64,000 nt of DNA, taken from Amycolatopsis alba DSM 44262 (GTDB lineage: Bacteria; Actinomycetota; Actinomycetes; Mycobacteriales; Pseudonocardiaceae). The position numbers and the translations under genes were made by a program. Shown here one piece after another: positions 50,331 through 59,003 of this stretch. Every line of letters starts with the position of its first letter. Positions within the stretch are counted from its first letter, which is position 1. Location: positions 5,199,602 through 5,263,601 of the forward strand of contig NZ_KB913032.1 in the NCBI RefSeq assembly GCF_000384215.1, written 5' to 3'. The notes under the pieces are model-generated. The model did not search any database. It was not told the DNA's origin and saw nothing but the letters and a program-made list of their open reading frames with translations.

Positions 50331-51320
50331 CTAAGCCCTGAAGCACAGAGTGCCCCACTGGAACCCCGCCCCGATCGCCGACACGACGAACGCGTCGCCC
50401 TCCCGCACCGAGCCCTCCGAGAAACCCTTGTGCAGCACGGTGAAAACACCGGCCGAGCCGGTGTTGCCGAGACTGTCGACGGTGATCGGCGCGCGGTCAC
50501 GCGGCACGCCGAGTTTGTCCATCGCCGCTTGCACGATGTTCAGGTTGGCCTGGTGCAGGAAGAAATGGGCCACTTCGTCCACCGTCAGCCCGGCTTGGCG
50601 AGTGGCGTTCAGGACGCTGTCCGGCAGGCATCGGGTGGCGGTGTCCCAGACGGCCCGGCCGTTCATTTTGAGGTAGTGCCGCCCGCCCGCGAACGTCGTC
50701 GCCCCGGCGGGCTGCCGCGAGCCGCCTGCCGGGATCTCGACGTCGTAGGACAGTTCGGCGCCGAAGTCCCAGCCGAGCAGTCCGGTGCCCGGTGTCACCG
50801 CCCTGGTCAGCACGGCGGCACCCGCGGCGTCACCGAAGAAGACACGGGTGGCGCGGTCTTCCGGATCGGTCACGCGGGACGCGCTGTCGGCCGCGATCAC
50901 CAGGACCCGTTCCGCCGCACCGGTTCGCACCAGGAGGGAACCGAGGAACAACGCCTGGACACCGTTCGCGCACGCGGCCTGCGTGATGTCGAAGGTGAGC
51001 GCCGGGAAAGCGCCGAGCGCGTCCTTGACGATCAGGGCCGTCGACGGCAGCGGCTGGTCGTAGGTGTAGGTCGCGACGATGATCGCGTCGATGTCCCTTG
51101 TGGCACAACCCGCCGCCGCGAGCGCGGGCAGGGCGGCGGCCACGCACATGTCCGAGGTGGCGAGATCCGGGGCGAGCCAACGGCGTTCCCGGATCCCGGT
51201 ACGGCTGACGATCCACTCGTCGGAAGTGTCGAGCGTTTCGGTGAGCCGCCGGTTGGTGACGACGTCAGGGGGCAGGTGGACACCGGTGCCTGCGATCCGG
51301 ACGGGCAGCGGCGGGGTCAC
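50331..51320 (-). CDS. beta-ketoacyl-ACP synthase III family enzyme
   Basis: 329 aa from a GTG that overlaps the upstream gene's stop (GTGA). The catalytic triad of FabH-type enzymes is complete: Cys in DITQAACANGVQALFLGS, His in FFLHQANLNIVQAAM and Asn in LGNTGSAGVFTVL. The end GAGFQWGTLCFRA is typical. An N-terminal dimer/active-site region reads SDEWIVSRTGIRERRW. The pairing with a GNAT/E1-like gene and the absence of other fatty-acid genes suggest a specialised acyl product rather than housekeeping fatty-acid initiation (inference). Confidence 0.93.
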   Translation of the reverse strand: MTPPLPVRIAGTGVHLPPDVVTNRRLTETLDTSDEWIVSRTGIRERRWLAPDLATSDMCVAAALPALAAAGCATRDIDAIIVATYTYDQPLPSTALIVKDALGAFPALTFDITQAACANGVQALFLGSLLVRTGAAERVLVIAADSASRVTDPEDRATRVFFGDAAGAAVLTRAVTPGTGLLGWDFGAELSYDVEIPAGGSRQPAGATTFAGGRHYLKMNGRAVWDTATRCLPDSVLNATRQAGLTVDEVAHFFLHQANLNIVQAAMDKLGVPRDRAPITVDSLGNTGSAGVFTVLHKGFSEGSVREGDAFVVSAIGAGFQWGTLCFRA

Positions 51321-53113
51321 GTGACCGTGCTCCGTTCCGGGCTGAGCTGGCGGTCGAGGTCGGTGTAGAACCGGCCGGACACGCACGGCAGGCCGAGCAG
51401 GACACGCCGCGCGGCTTCGCCGCAGAGCGCGCCGCCCAGCGCGACCCCGGAAGCCAGTTGCGGCCAGCTGCTCAGCGTGCGGCCGAGTTCGCCGAAGGCC
51501 GCGGCCAGCTCCGGGCTGATCCGGTCGGCGTCGACCATGGCCAGGATCATTTCGACCTTCTCCTGGTGGCCCAGTTCGGCGACGTCCACGGATTTGATGT
51601 CGCCGAGCAGGCCGTGCAGCAGTGGCCGGTCCGGCTCGAGGTCGAAGCGTTCGACGTCGAGCATGCCGCGGTCGTTGCAGTCCATGACGACCGGGATTCG
51701 CAGGTCGCGCGCGTATTCGCGGGCCGCGACCTTGACCCACGGGGTGTCGCACTCCTCGATCAGGAGGTCGATGCCGCCGGTGAAGAACGCCTCGATGTTG
51801 TCCTCGGTCAGGCCGCCGCGGTGGATCTCGATGTCGAGGTACGGGTCGATCTCGAACATCTGGCGCGCGGACAGGACCGCTTTGTTGACCCCGAGTTCGT
51901 GCACGCCCGCGCGGAGCCGGTTCAGGTTCGAGAGGCTGAAGTCGTCGAAGTCCGCCAGCGCGTAGGCGCCGCCGATGCCTTCGAGCGCGAACGTGAGCGC
52001 GGCGCTGTTGCCGACCGAGAGACCGATGATCCCGATGCGCTTGCCGAGCAGGCGGCGCTGCTCCGGCCGGTTCACCTTGCCACGATTGCGATCCGTGCGC
52101 ACGAGCCGGAACTCGTCGCGCGGCAGGAGGTGTACGAGCCGCCGCGACCACGGGTACCAGACCCAGGTGCCGTACTCCCAGTGCGCCAGCCCGGCGAGCT
52201 GATCCCGTTTCCTGTCCTCGATTTCGGCCGCGTCGCGGCACGACGGTTCGCGGCTGCGGACCAGTTCGGCGAGCTGTTCGTCGAGGGTGTCGTGGACTTC
52301 GCGGACGTCGCCGGAGGCCAGCAACGCCGTCAGCGCGGCGAAATCCGCCGGATCGCGGGGTGCGAACAGGGTCGGCCGCCACGTGTCTCGATCGGGTCCG
52401 GAGGTGGCGATGAGCGCGGCGGGCGCGGGCCTGCCCGACGGGGCCGCGGTGGTGAGCGGGGTGGGCGTGGAGGCGGCGACCACGGGGAATTCGTCCCGGA
52501 GCCGGGTGACGAGATCGTGGTGCCGTCCGGCACCGTCGGCCACGCGGTGGAACATGATCACGACGTCTTCGGTGTACTGCTCGACATAGCGGCGAGTGCC
52601 CGGCATGGCGGCGAAACCGAACTGCTCGTGGAAACGGTCCTGGCCGTCCTTCGTCCCCGAAGTACCGATCATGGCGTGGGCGCCGAGATGGTGCGCGGCG
52701 CCGATCGCGAGCGCGTTGAGGTACTGCCCGAGCCCGAGTTTCCGTGCCCGGTGCTCGACGACGAGCCTGCTGTGTTCGAAGACGTGACGCGGCTCGACGC
52801 CTTGCGCGGCAAGCAAATTCTCGTACCGCTCGGTGCCGAGGTAGGCCCGCGACTGGAAGCTGTCGCCGGTGGCGGGGGTGGAGAGCCGGATGTAGCCGAG
52901 CGGCTGGCCGTCCGGCTGTCGCCGGGCGATGAAATGCCAGGCCCCGAAGTCGAGGTCCTGGTCGTCGGTGTGGGAACCGTCCGCCCGGCGAAAGGCCGGA
53001 CGGCGACCGCGGTCGAACAGGATCCGCGCGCGAAGTTCCCGCACGGAGTCGAGCAGGCAGGTGTCGGCCCCGAGGAACGCGCTGACGATCCACGGGTGGT
53101 TGAGATCCGTCAA
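51317..53113 (-). CDS. Rv1355c-type GNAT-like / ThiF (E1-like) fusion protein
   Basis: 598 aa. The N-terminal part (about 1-200) resembles an N-acyl-amino-acid-synthase/GNAT fold (LGYIRLSTPATGDSFQSRAY, FEHSRLVVEHRARKLGLGQY, FHEQFGFAAMPGTRRYVEQY). The C-terminal part (about 325-590) is an E1-type adenylating domain: KRIGIIGLSVGNSAALTFAL, LADFDDFSLSNLNRLRAGVH, DLLIEECDTPWVK, VVMDCNDRGML. No CxxC zinc pairs typical of MoeB are seen. Mycobacterial homologues were labelled MoeY without proof. Coupled to a ketoacyl synthase III, it may activate and acylate a carboxylate or amino-acid substrate (inference). Confidence 0.85.
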   Translation of the reverse strand: MTDLNHPWIVSAFLGADTCLLDSVRELRARILFDRGRRPAFRRADGSHTDDQDLDFGAWHFIARRQPDGQPLGYIRLSTPATGDSFQSRAYLGTERYENLLAAQGVEPRHVFEHSRLVVEHRARKLGLGQYLNALAIGAAHHLGAHAMIGTSGTKDGQDRFHEQFGFAAMPGTRRYVEQYTEDVVIMFHRVADGAGRHHDLVTRLRDEFPVVAASTPTPLTTAAPSGRPAPAALIATSGPDRDTWRPTLFAPRDPADFAALTALLASGDVREVHDTLDEQLAELVRSREPSCRDAAEIEDRKRDQLAGLAHWEYGTWVWYPWSRRLVHLLPRDEFRLVRTDRNRGKVNRPEQRRLLGKRIGIIGLSVGNSAALTFALEGIGGAYALADFDDFSLSNLNRLRAGVHELGVNKAVLSARQMFEIDPYLDIEIHRGGLTEDNIEAFFTGGIDLLIEECDTPWVKVAAREYARDLRIPVVMDCNDRGMLDVERFDLEPDRPLLHGLLGDIKSVDVAELGHQEKVEMILAMVDADRISPELAAAFGELGRTLSSWPQLASGVALGGALCGEAARRVLLGLPCVSGRFYTDLDRQLSPERSTVT

Positions 53114-53361
53114 GTGACGCCTTTTCTGAGGAATGTGCCGGAATTCGGCGAGATAATCGTGGGGAAAGCCTGGTATTTCTACGAAAACCGGACTGACACG
53201 GACTGTAGCAGTGAGGCGACGGAGCGTCCTTGGCGATGTGCGCGGTCAAGCGATGCGCCCGAGCGGGTGCGGCAATCGTTTACCTTCGGCGACTTCGACA
53301 ATCCGTCACGGCCGGGCAATCAGATTGATGAACCGGGAAGGCGATTCCTACCTGATGGAGT

Positions 53362-53390
53362 GGCGCGCCCTTTCGCAGCGAAAGTGCGCC
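53362..53390 (-). terminator. possible terminator of the GT87-SDR transcript
   Basis: The 351 bases between the Rv1355c-type start (53113) and the SDR stop (53465) hold no convincing gene. A hairpin is present: outer arms GGCGC and GCGCC with inner CTTTCG-CAG-CGAAAG. It lies about 75 bases past the SDR stop, on the path of the minus-strand GT87-SDR message. The rest of the gap should contain the promoter of the Rv1355c-type operon, but no element stands out. Confidence 0.45.
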
Positions 53391-53464
53391 ATGGGAATAC
53401 TTGTGATGGAGGTCACAGGGTCATGCGGTGAAGTAGCCGACCTCGGATGTTCCCCGCCCGGCGA

Positions 53465-54214
53465 TCACCAGGTGGGATGCGCGGAGACGCCACCGTCCAC
53501 GGTCAGGTTGTGGCCCGTGATCCACGCCGCGAGCGGCGAGGCGAGGAACAAGCAGGCGTTCGCGACGTCGCCGGGGGTGCCGAGCCTGCCCAGCGGTGCC
53601 GCCTGTTCCCAGCGGCGGACGCCCTCCGGCCAGGCGTCGCCGAGTCCCGGACGCTCGATGAGGCCGGGCGAGACGGCGTTGACACGGAGGCCGCGCGGGC
53701 CGTATTCGAGCGCGGCGGCGCGGGCGTGCATGACCAGCGCGGCCTTCGCGCTGCTGTAGTGCGCGTGCCCCGGAGCGGGGTGCGCCGCTTCGATCGAGGC
53801 GATGTGGACGACGCTGCCGCCGTCCATCACCTCGGCCGCGGCCTGAGTGCAGGAGAACGCGCTGGTGAGGTTCGCGTCGAGAAGGGCGCGCCAGGTGTGC
53901 GCGGACATCCCCGGCAGCGGCTCGACCGGCTGCACGCCGGCGTTGTTGACCAGAGTGTCCAGCCGTCCGGTCCAGGCCGCCGCCGCGGCCACGAGCCGCC
54001 GGGCTTCGCCGTCGTCGGTGAGGTCGGCGGCGAAGGCCTTGGCGGTACCGCCCGCCTCCCGGATCCGCTCGACGACGGCGAGCGCCGAGGTCCCGTCACG
54101 GTGGTAGTGCACGGCGACGGCGCTGCCCGCCTCGGCGAAGCGCAGGGCGATGCCGCGGCCGATTCCGCCGCTGGCCCCGGTCACGAGGGTGGTGGTGCCG
54201 GTCAGGTCGAGCAT
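53465..54214 (-). CDS. short-chain dehydrogenase/reductase
   Basis: 249 aa from the ATG at 54212-54214 with GGAAGGAG upstream. The classical SDR pattern is complete: cofactor loop TTTLVTGASGGIGRGIALRF, acidic/basic site VHYHRDGTS (suggesting NADPH), VNNAGVQP, catalytic Ser in VVHIASIEAA, then YSSAKAALV (Tyr, Lys), and VNAVSPGLI, ending DGGVSAHPTW. It overlaps the upstream mannosyltransferase gene by 13 bases on the same strand. The substrate is unknown. Confidence 0.94.
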   Translation of the reverse strand: MLDLTGTTTLVTGASGGIGRGIALRFAEAGSAVAVHYHRDGTSALAVVERIREAGGTAKAFAADLTDDGEARRLVAAAAAWTGRLDTLVNNAGVQPVEPLPGMSAHTWRALLDANLTSAFSCTQAAAEVMDGGSVVHIASIEAAHPAPGHAHYSSAKAALVMHARAAALEYGPRGLRVNAVSPGLIERPGLGDAWPEGVRRWEQAAPLGRLGTPGDVANACLFLASPLAAWITGHNLTVDGGVSAHPTW

Positions 54215-55389
54215 CGATGCTCCTTCCGCAGCGCGAGCACACCCGCGACGACCAGGAAGATCAGGCCCGCGAGGACGTAGCAGTTCCCCAGCCACTGCTG
54301 GGCGGCCGTCCACGTCTGCCCCGGCCGGTCGAAAGCGGGGAAATACCGGAACGGTGCCGCGACGAAGACCGTGGCGCCGACCCCGGTGACGGCCAGCCAG
54401 ATCAGCGCCCGGCGGTGATCATGCCGATGGAGCACCGCGCAGGCGGCGGTGGTGAACAGCGCCGGGGCGATCCACACCCAGTGATGCGACCACGACGTCG
54501 GCGAGATGAGCAGGGCGAACGTCGCGTTCAACAGCAGCGCCGGCACCGCGGCCGAGCGGGACATGGTCAGCGTCACCAGCGCCAGCAGCACGACGGTGAG
54601 GACGAGCCACAGCGGTTTGGCGGACTCGGCGCCGAAGCGCGCGAGCACGGCCTGCAGGGTCTGGTTGGTGTGGAACGAGGTGCCGCTGATCCCCGACGCG
54701 CCGGCGAGTCCGCCGAACCAGTAGCGCACGGAAGCCTCCGGGGCGACGGCGAACGCCACGGCCGAGGCGGCCACGAACGTGCCCATCGAGGTCAGCGCGC
54801 CGCGAAAGTCCTTGCGCACCAGGAAGAACAGCAGGAACGCCATCGGCGTCAGCTTGACGGCCGCGGCCAGCCCGACGCCGATGCCCCGGTAGCGGCCGCG
54901 TGCGAGCAGGCAGTCCGCCGCGACCAGGCCCATCAGCAGCAGATTGATCTGCCCGAACCCGAGGGTCTGGCGGACCGGTTCGAGGAAGAGCGCCGGAGTG
55001 ATCGCCAGCGACGCGACGAGCAACGCCTTCCGCCGGTCCGCCGACGGCCACAGCGTGCGGGTGATCGCGTAGAAGGTGATCCCCAGCGCGGCCAGGCTGA
55101 GCGCGTACAGCACGAGCACGGCGCCGGTCCACGGAAGCACCGCCAGCGGGGTGAGCGCCAGCGCGGCGAACGGCGGGTAGATGAACAGCAGCGGGATGCC
55201 CGCGTCGGAAAGCGGCAGGGCGCCGTAGAGGTCGCCGCCGGTCCACAGGGTGTCGACGCCGAAGCGGTAGATCTCGAGGTCGCTGTGGGAATCGCCGGTC
55301 GTCACCCAGGCCACGGCACAGGCCAGCACCAGTGCGGCGAACGCGCCGACCGGCCACCAGGTCCGGCCGCGCGACGTGGCTGGAGACAT
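54202..55389 (-). CDS. GT87-family polyprenol-linked mannosyltransferase-like membrane protein
   Basis: 395 aa starting SPATSRGRTWW after the ATG at 55387-55389, with AAGGGT upstream. It has about 10-11 membrane helices. The DUF2029/GT87 signatures are SHSDLEIYRFGVDTLWTGGDLYG-like (read as SDLEIYRFGVDTLWTGG), LLFIYPPFAALALTPLAVLP, GQINLLLMGLVAADCLL, AAAVKLTPMAFLLFFLVR and SPTSWSHHWVWIAPAL. GT87 enzymes use polyprenyl-phosphate-mannose outside the membrane to build mannans such as lipoarabinomannan arms. The first acidic residues (SDLEIY) sit at the expected catalytic site. Confidence 0.9.
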   Translation of the reverse strand: MSPATSRGRTWWPVGAFAALVLACAVAWVTTGDSHSDLEIYRFGVDTLWTGGDLYGALPLSDAGIPLLFIYPPFAALALTPLAVLPWTGAVLVLYALSLAALGITFYAITRTLWPSADRRKALLVASLAITPALFLEPVRQTLGFGQINLLLMGLVAADCLLARGRYRGIGVGLAAAVKLTPMAFLLFFLVRKDFRGALTSMGTFVAASAVAFAVAPEASVRYWFGGLAGASGISGTSFHTNQTLQAVLARFGAESAKPLWLVLTVVLLALVTLTMSRSAAVPALLLNATFALLISPTSWSHHWVWIAPALFTTAACAVLHRHDHRRALIWLAVTGVGATVFVAAPFRYFPAFDRPGQTWTAAQQWLGNCYVLAGLIFLVVAGVLALRKEHRCST

Positions 55390-55524
55390 CGCGTGGTGAC
55401 CCTTCGGACGTGCGTCGATGATCACGACTGTACCGGGCGGCCGAGATCCGACTTCCGTCGGCAGTCAGCGCACTCGCATTGGTCTAGACTTTTCAATTCC
55501 CAGTGTGGTGAAAGGGACCGGTCC

Positions 55525-56430
55525 ATGCGCGGAACGACGGTGTTGCCCAGGACGCCTTGCCTGAAACCCAAAGCGGGGGAATTGCCCTTGCATCGGCTGG
55601 AGGTCCGCGCGCCGGACGCCCTGCCGTTCACGGTCGGTACCTTCGACACGATCGGGCCGATGTCGCGGGCGGCATTCCCGCATCGGCACACTTTCTACGA
55701 AATAGTCCACGTCACCGGCGGCACCGGTGACCACGTCATCGATTTCACCCGCTGGGAATTGGGGCCACCTCAGCTCGCGGTCATAACACCGGGGCAGGTG
55801 CATCATTGGGATGCCCGCGATCTCAGCGGATTCGTCGTGTTGTTCACCGACGACTTCCTGCTCGAACATCCGTCGGACCGTGAAACCCTGCGAAGGCTGA
55901 GCCAGCAGCCGTGGCGGCTCGACGCCCGCGCGGCCGAGGAGACGGCACGGCTGATCGCCGAACTGGACGAGGAATTCCGTTGTGGCGGACAGGGTACCGA
56001 TTCGGTGCTGCGAGCCCTGATGCACGTGCTGATCGTCCGGGCCGGACGGCTTCCCGGACTCGCGGATCCACGCCCGCCCGCCAGGGCACAGGCGGTGGGA
56101 ACGGAATTCGCCCGGCTGCTCGGCAGGCCCGATCTCGGGCTCTGGTCGGTCAGCGCGCTCGCGGAACGTATCGGTGTCACACCGGGATATCTGACCGACG
56201 CGGTGAAAACGGCGACCGGCCGGACAGCGGCACAACTGATGCGCGAGGCGAGGACCAGGGAAGCGAAACGGTTCCTGCTCGGCACGGATCTCACCGTGCG
56301 GCAGGTCGCCAGCCGGGTCGGATTCGCGGATCCGGCCTATTTCTGCCGGTTCTTCCGACGGGAAACGGGGTTGAGTCCCGGTGATTATCGCAGGACCGGA
56401 GACGGGCCCCCGGAGATTCACCACGACTGA
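55525..56430 (+). CDS. AraC-family transcriptional regulator with cupin domain
   Basis: 301 aa, ATG after AAAGGGA. The N-terminal cupin-like ligand domain (about 25-130) has PHRHTFYEIVHVTGGTGDHV and PPQLAVITPGQVHHWDARDL. The C-terminal AraC domain (about 195-295) has VSALAERIGVTPGYLTDAVK and VRQVASRVGFADPAYFCRFF, ending RETGLSPGDYRR. It is divergent from the GT87 gene and 78 bases upstream of the secreted dioxygenase gene, which it may control. Confidence 0.92.
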   Translation: MRGTTVLPRTPCLKPKAGELPLHRLEVRAPDALPFTVGTFDTIGPMSRAAFPHRHTFYEIVHVTGGTGDHVIDFTRWELGPPQLAVITPGQVHHWDARDLSGFVVLFTDDFLLEHPSDRETLRRLSQQPWRLDARAAEETARLIAELDEEFRCGGQGTDSVLRALMHVLIVRAGRLPGLADPRPPARAQAVGTEFARLLGRPDLGLWSVSALAERIGVTPGYLTDAVKTATGRTAAQLMREARTREAKRFLLGTDLTVRQVASRVGFADPAYFCRFFRRETGLSPGDYRRTGDGPPEIHHD

Positions 56431-56508
56431 CCAAGTCAGTCCATCGTCCGCAGCTGATCTTCTCCATACCGTCGAGGGTGATTCCCGAAGCCCCACGAGG
56501 AGCAGGTC

Positions 56509-57360
56509 ATGGACGAAGATAACAAGCTCAGCCGAAAGACTGTGCTGAAGGCCGCGCTCGCCGCGGGTGTCGTCGCCCCGGTCGCGCTGGTCGGTGGCCC
56601 CGCTCTCGCGCGCACCACCGTCGCGAGCGGCAAGACGCCCGAGCTGACCCCGGAATGTCACGACGGAGACGCCCCGACCATCGCGCAGACCGAGGGTCCT
56701 TACTTCAAGCCGAACTCTCCGGAGCGGACGTCGCTCGTCACCCCTGGCACGCAGGGCACGAGGCTCACCGTCTCCGGCTTCGTCTTCGGTCTCGCGTGCC
56801 AGCCGATCGCGCGGGCGCTGCTGGACTTCTGGCAGGCCGACGTCAACGGAAACTACGACAACTCGGGGTACACCTTCCGAGGTCACCAGTACACCGACGA
56901 CCAGGGCAGGTTCTCGCTGAGCACGATCGTGCCGGGCTTGTACCCCGGTCGTACGCGGCACATCCACGTCAAGGTGCAGGCGCCCGGCAAGCCGATCCTG
57001 ACCACACAGCTCTACTTCCCCAACGAGCCGCGCAACAACACCGACACGATCTTCGACCCGCGGCTGCTGATGGACGTCCGGGACGCGGGCCAGGGCAAGG
57101 AAGCCGCGTTCGACTTCGTGCTCAACGTGCGGCAGACGCCGACGTCGACGTCGCGGCCGACCACCTCGAACCCGACGACCTCCAACCCGCCCACTTCGAC
57201 CTCCAACCCGCCCGGCGGGACGACCTGGGCGGCGGGAACCGGCTATTCCGCGGGCGTCCGGGTCACCTACAGCGGCCGCGGTTACGTGTGCTTGCAGGCG
57301 CACACGGCCCAGCCCGGCTGGGAGCCGCCGAACACGCCCGCGTTGTGGCGCGCGGAGTGA
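56509..57360 (+). CDS. secreted intradiol dioxygenase with C-terminal CBM5/12-like domain
   Basis: 283 aa, with GAGGAGCAG before the ATG. The signal sequence (SRKTVLKAALAAGVVAPVAL) ends near GPALA. The dioxygenase domain (about 50-205) shows TEGPYFKPNSP, LLDFWQADVNGNYDNSGYTF (Tyr iron-ligand region), FSLSTIVPGLYPGRTRHIHV (Tyr and the two His ligands). A Thr/Ser/Pro-rich linker (about 210-235) leads to a chitin-binding-type domain (about 238-283, TWAAGTGYSAGVRVTYSGRG, YVCLQAHTAQPGWEPP). This architecture resembles extracellular streptomycete catechol dioxygenases that bind polysaccharide and attack lignin-derived aromatics. Confidence 0.93.
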   Translation: MDEDNKLSRKTVLKAALAAGVVAPVALVGGPALARTTVASGKTPELTPECHDGDAPTIAQTEGPYFKPNSPERTSLVTPGTQGTRLTVSGFVFGLACQPIARALLDFWQADVNGNYDNSGYTFRGHQYTDDQGRFSLSTIVPGLYPGRTRHIHVKVQAPGKPILTTQLYFPNEPRNNTDTIFDPRLLMDVRDAGQGKEAAFDFVLNVRQTPTSTSRPTTSNPTTSNPPTSTSNPPGGTTWAAGTGYSAGVRVTYSGRGYVCLQAHTAQPGWEPPNTPALWRAE

Positions 57361-57388
57361 CGAGCAGCCGCTGCGGAGGGAGATGAAC

Positions 57389-57440
57389 GCGGGTGGATTC
57401 CGCCGCCGGGCACCAGGTCCCGGCGGCGGGGTCCACCCGC
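57389..57440 (+). terminator. 22-bp hairpin after the dioxygenase gene
   Basis: Arms at 57389-57410 and 57419-57440 pair over all 22 positions if two G-U pairs are allowed (GCGGGTGGATTCCGCCGCC... against ...GCGGCGGGGTCCACCCGC) around an 8-base loop. It follows the dioxygenase stop by 28 bases; the T-containing stretch after it supports termination. The wobble-preserving differences suggest that the RNA form matters. Confidence 0.75.
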
Positions 57441-57554
57441 TTTCCCGTGGGGTGGGGTTTTCCCCCATCCGAAGTCGGAGCTCTGCTACAGCGCGCCGCC
57501 TGCCCTCTTCGGACGATGATCGCTTTCGACATCGGAACGAAGGGGTGAACGGGT

Positions 57555-58889
57555 ATGACAGAGAACCGCAAGCGTTGGGGGAAAAGAGGAGTGGCGGCCG
57601 CCGCGGTGGTGGTGACGGGGGCGATGCTCGCGCCCGCGGCGAACGCGGCGGAGACGGCGACGTCCTGGCGGGACCCGGTGCGGTCGCTGGAGCTGGCGGC
57701 GCATCCGCTGCGGTCGACCGAACCCGGCCGGAACAACGCCGACCTGCGGGCCTTGGGCGCGATGATCGGCGGTGCGAAGGTGGTCGGCCTCGGCGAGGCC
57801 ACGCACGGCTCGCACGAGTTCTTCGCGATGAAGGAGCGGGTGTTCCGCTATCTCGTCGAGGAGAAGGGGTTCCGGGCGTTCGCGCTGGAGTCGAGCTGGT
57901 CGGCGGGCATGGAGATCGACGACTACGTCCAGACCGGCCGGGGCGACGCCCGCGAGATCTTCAAGCGGACGATGGCCGGTTCCCCGTGGGACCGTGAGGA
58001 GTTCGTCAGCCTGATTCAGTGGATGCGCGACTACAACCGCGCCCACCCCGCCCGCACCGTGCACTTCGTCGGTGACGATCTCGGCGCGCCTTCGGTCAAC
58101 GACGCGTTCTTCGCCAGGATCACCGACTACGTGCGGCAGCATCATCCGGCGGCGCTGCCCAAGCTGAACCAGCTCTACACCGGTCTTCGCCCGATCGACG
58201 ACCATCTCGCCTACCTCCGCAAACCGCTCGACGAACGGAAGCGGCTCGCCACCCAGGCGGAGCAGGCCTTCGAGCTGATCAAGGGGCTCACCGGCGCGGG
58301 CGAGCTCGACTGGACCGCTCAGCACGCCCGGTTCGTCGCGCAGACCGCCCGGTTCCTCAGCGTCGACCTCTCGGACCCGAAGTCGCTGCCCGGCTTCCAG
58401 ATCCTGCGGGACCAGGCGATGGCGCAGAACGTCGCCTGGTGGCAGCGGCGGACCGGGCAGAAGGTCCTGCTCTCCGCGCACAACACCCACGTCGCCTACA
58501 TCCCGGACAACCCGGCGATGTACCCGAAGACGCAGGGCGCCTTCCTGCGCGAGACGCTGGGCCGCGACTACCTGCCGATCGGCTTCAGCTTCGACCGGGG
58601 TTCCTTCCTTTCCAAGGACACCGCGATCGGAGGCGACTGGAAGAAGTTCTCCGTCCCGGCCGCGCCGCAGGGGTCGAACGAGTACACCCTCGACAAGGTG
58701 CGGTTCGAGGACTTCTACCTCGACTTCCGCACCGCGCCGCCCGCCGCCCGCACCTGGCTGGACGCCGCCCGGCCCACCCGCACCATCGGCACGCTGTTCC
58801 CCGTCGACCCCGCGGTCATCTCTCTCGGGCGTTCCTACGACGCCGTCATCCACCTGCACGACGTGCGCCAGGCCGATCTGAGAAGGTAG
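57555..58889 (+). CDS. secreted erythromycin-esterase-family protein
   Basis: 444 aa. The signal peptide RWGKRGVAAAAVVVTGAMLA ends near ANAAE. The Ere-type fold shows GLGEATHGSHEFFAMKERVF (Glu and the catalytic His, about residues 77-96), FALESSWSAGMEIDDYVQTG (Glu), FVGDDLGAPSVND, MAQNVAWWQRRTGQKVLLSA, HNTHVAYIP and LPIGFSFDRGSF. EreA-type enzymes hydrolyse macrolide lactones, but most actinomycete homologues have unknown substrates and are exported, as here. Resistance function cannot be claimed from sequence. Confidence 0.9.
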   Translation: MTENRKRWGKRGVAAAAVVVTGAMLAPAANAAETATSWRDPVRSLELAAHPLRSTEPGRNNADLRALGAMIGGAKVVGLGEATHGSHEFFAMKERVFRYLVEEKGFRAFALESSWSAGMEIDDYVQTGRGDAREIFKRTMAGSPWDREEFVSLIQWMRDYNRAHPARTVHFVGDDLGAPSVNDAFFARITDYVRQHHPAALPKLNQLYTGLRPIDDHLAYLRKPLDERKRLATQAEQAFELIKGLTGAGELDWTAQHARFVAQTARFLSVDLSDPKSLPGFQILRDQAMAQNVAWWQRRTGQKVLLSAHNTHVAYIPDNPAMYPKTQGAFLRETLGRDYLPIGFSFDRGSFLSKDTAIGGDWKKFSVPAAPQGSNEYTLDKVRFEDFYLDFRTAPPAARTWLDAARPTRTIGTLFPVDPAVISLGRSYDAVIHLHDVRQADLRR

Positions 58890-59003
58890 TGACGCCGCGC
58901 CCGTTTAGGGGTTTTTAACCCGGTTTTCCTGGCGTGCCGCGGCGGATCTCGGTAGTAGTCGAAGTGTTCGCCCAGTTCCAGTACCCAGCGGAGGAAATCC
59001 CTG

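Noticed and set aside
51321..53249. 972-aa minus-strand frame covering the ketoacyl synthase and beyond
   Set aside because: Upstream of 51320 it is a shadow of the Rv1355c-type gene, rich in Arg and Pro. The synthase starts at the GTG overlapping that gene's stop.
57555..58889. Macrolide resistance gene
   Set aside because: The family match is clear, but exported actinomycete homologues mostly have unknown substrates; resistance cannot be read from sequence.
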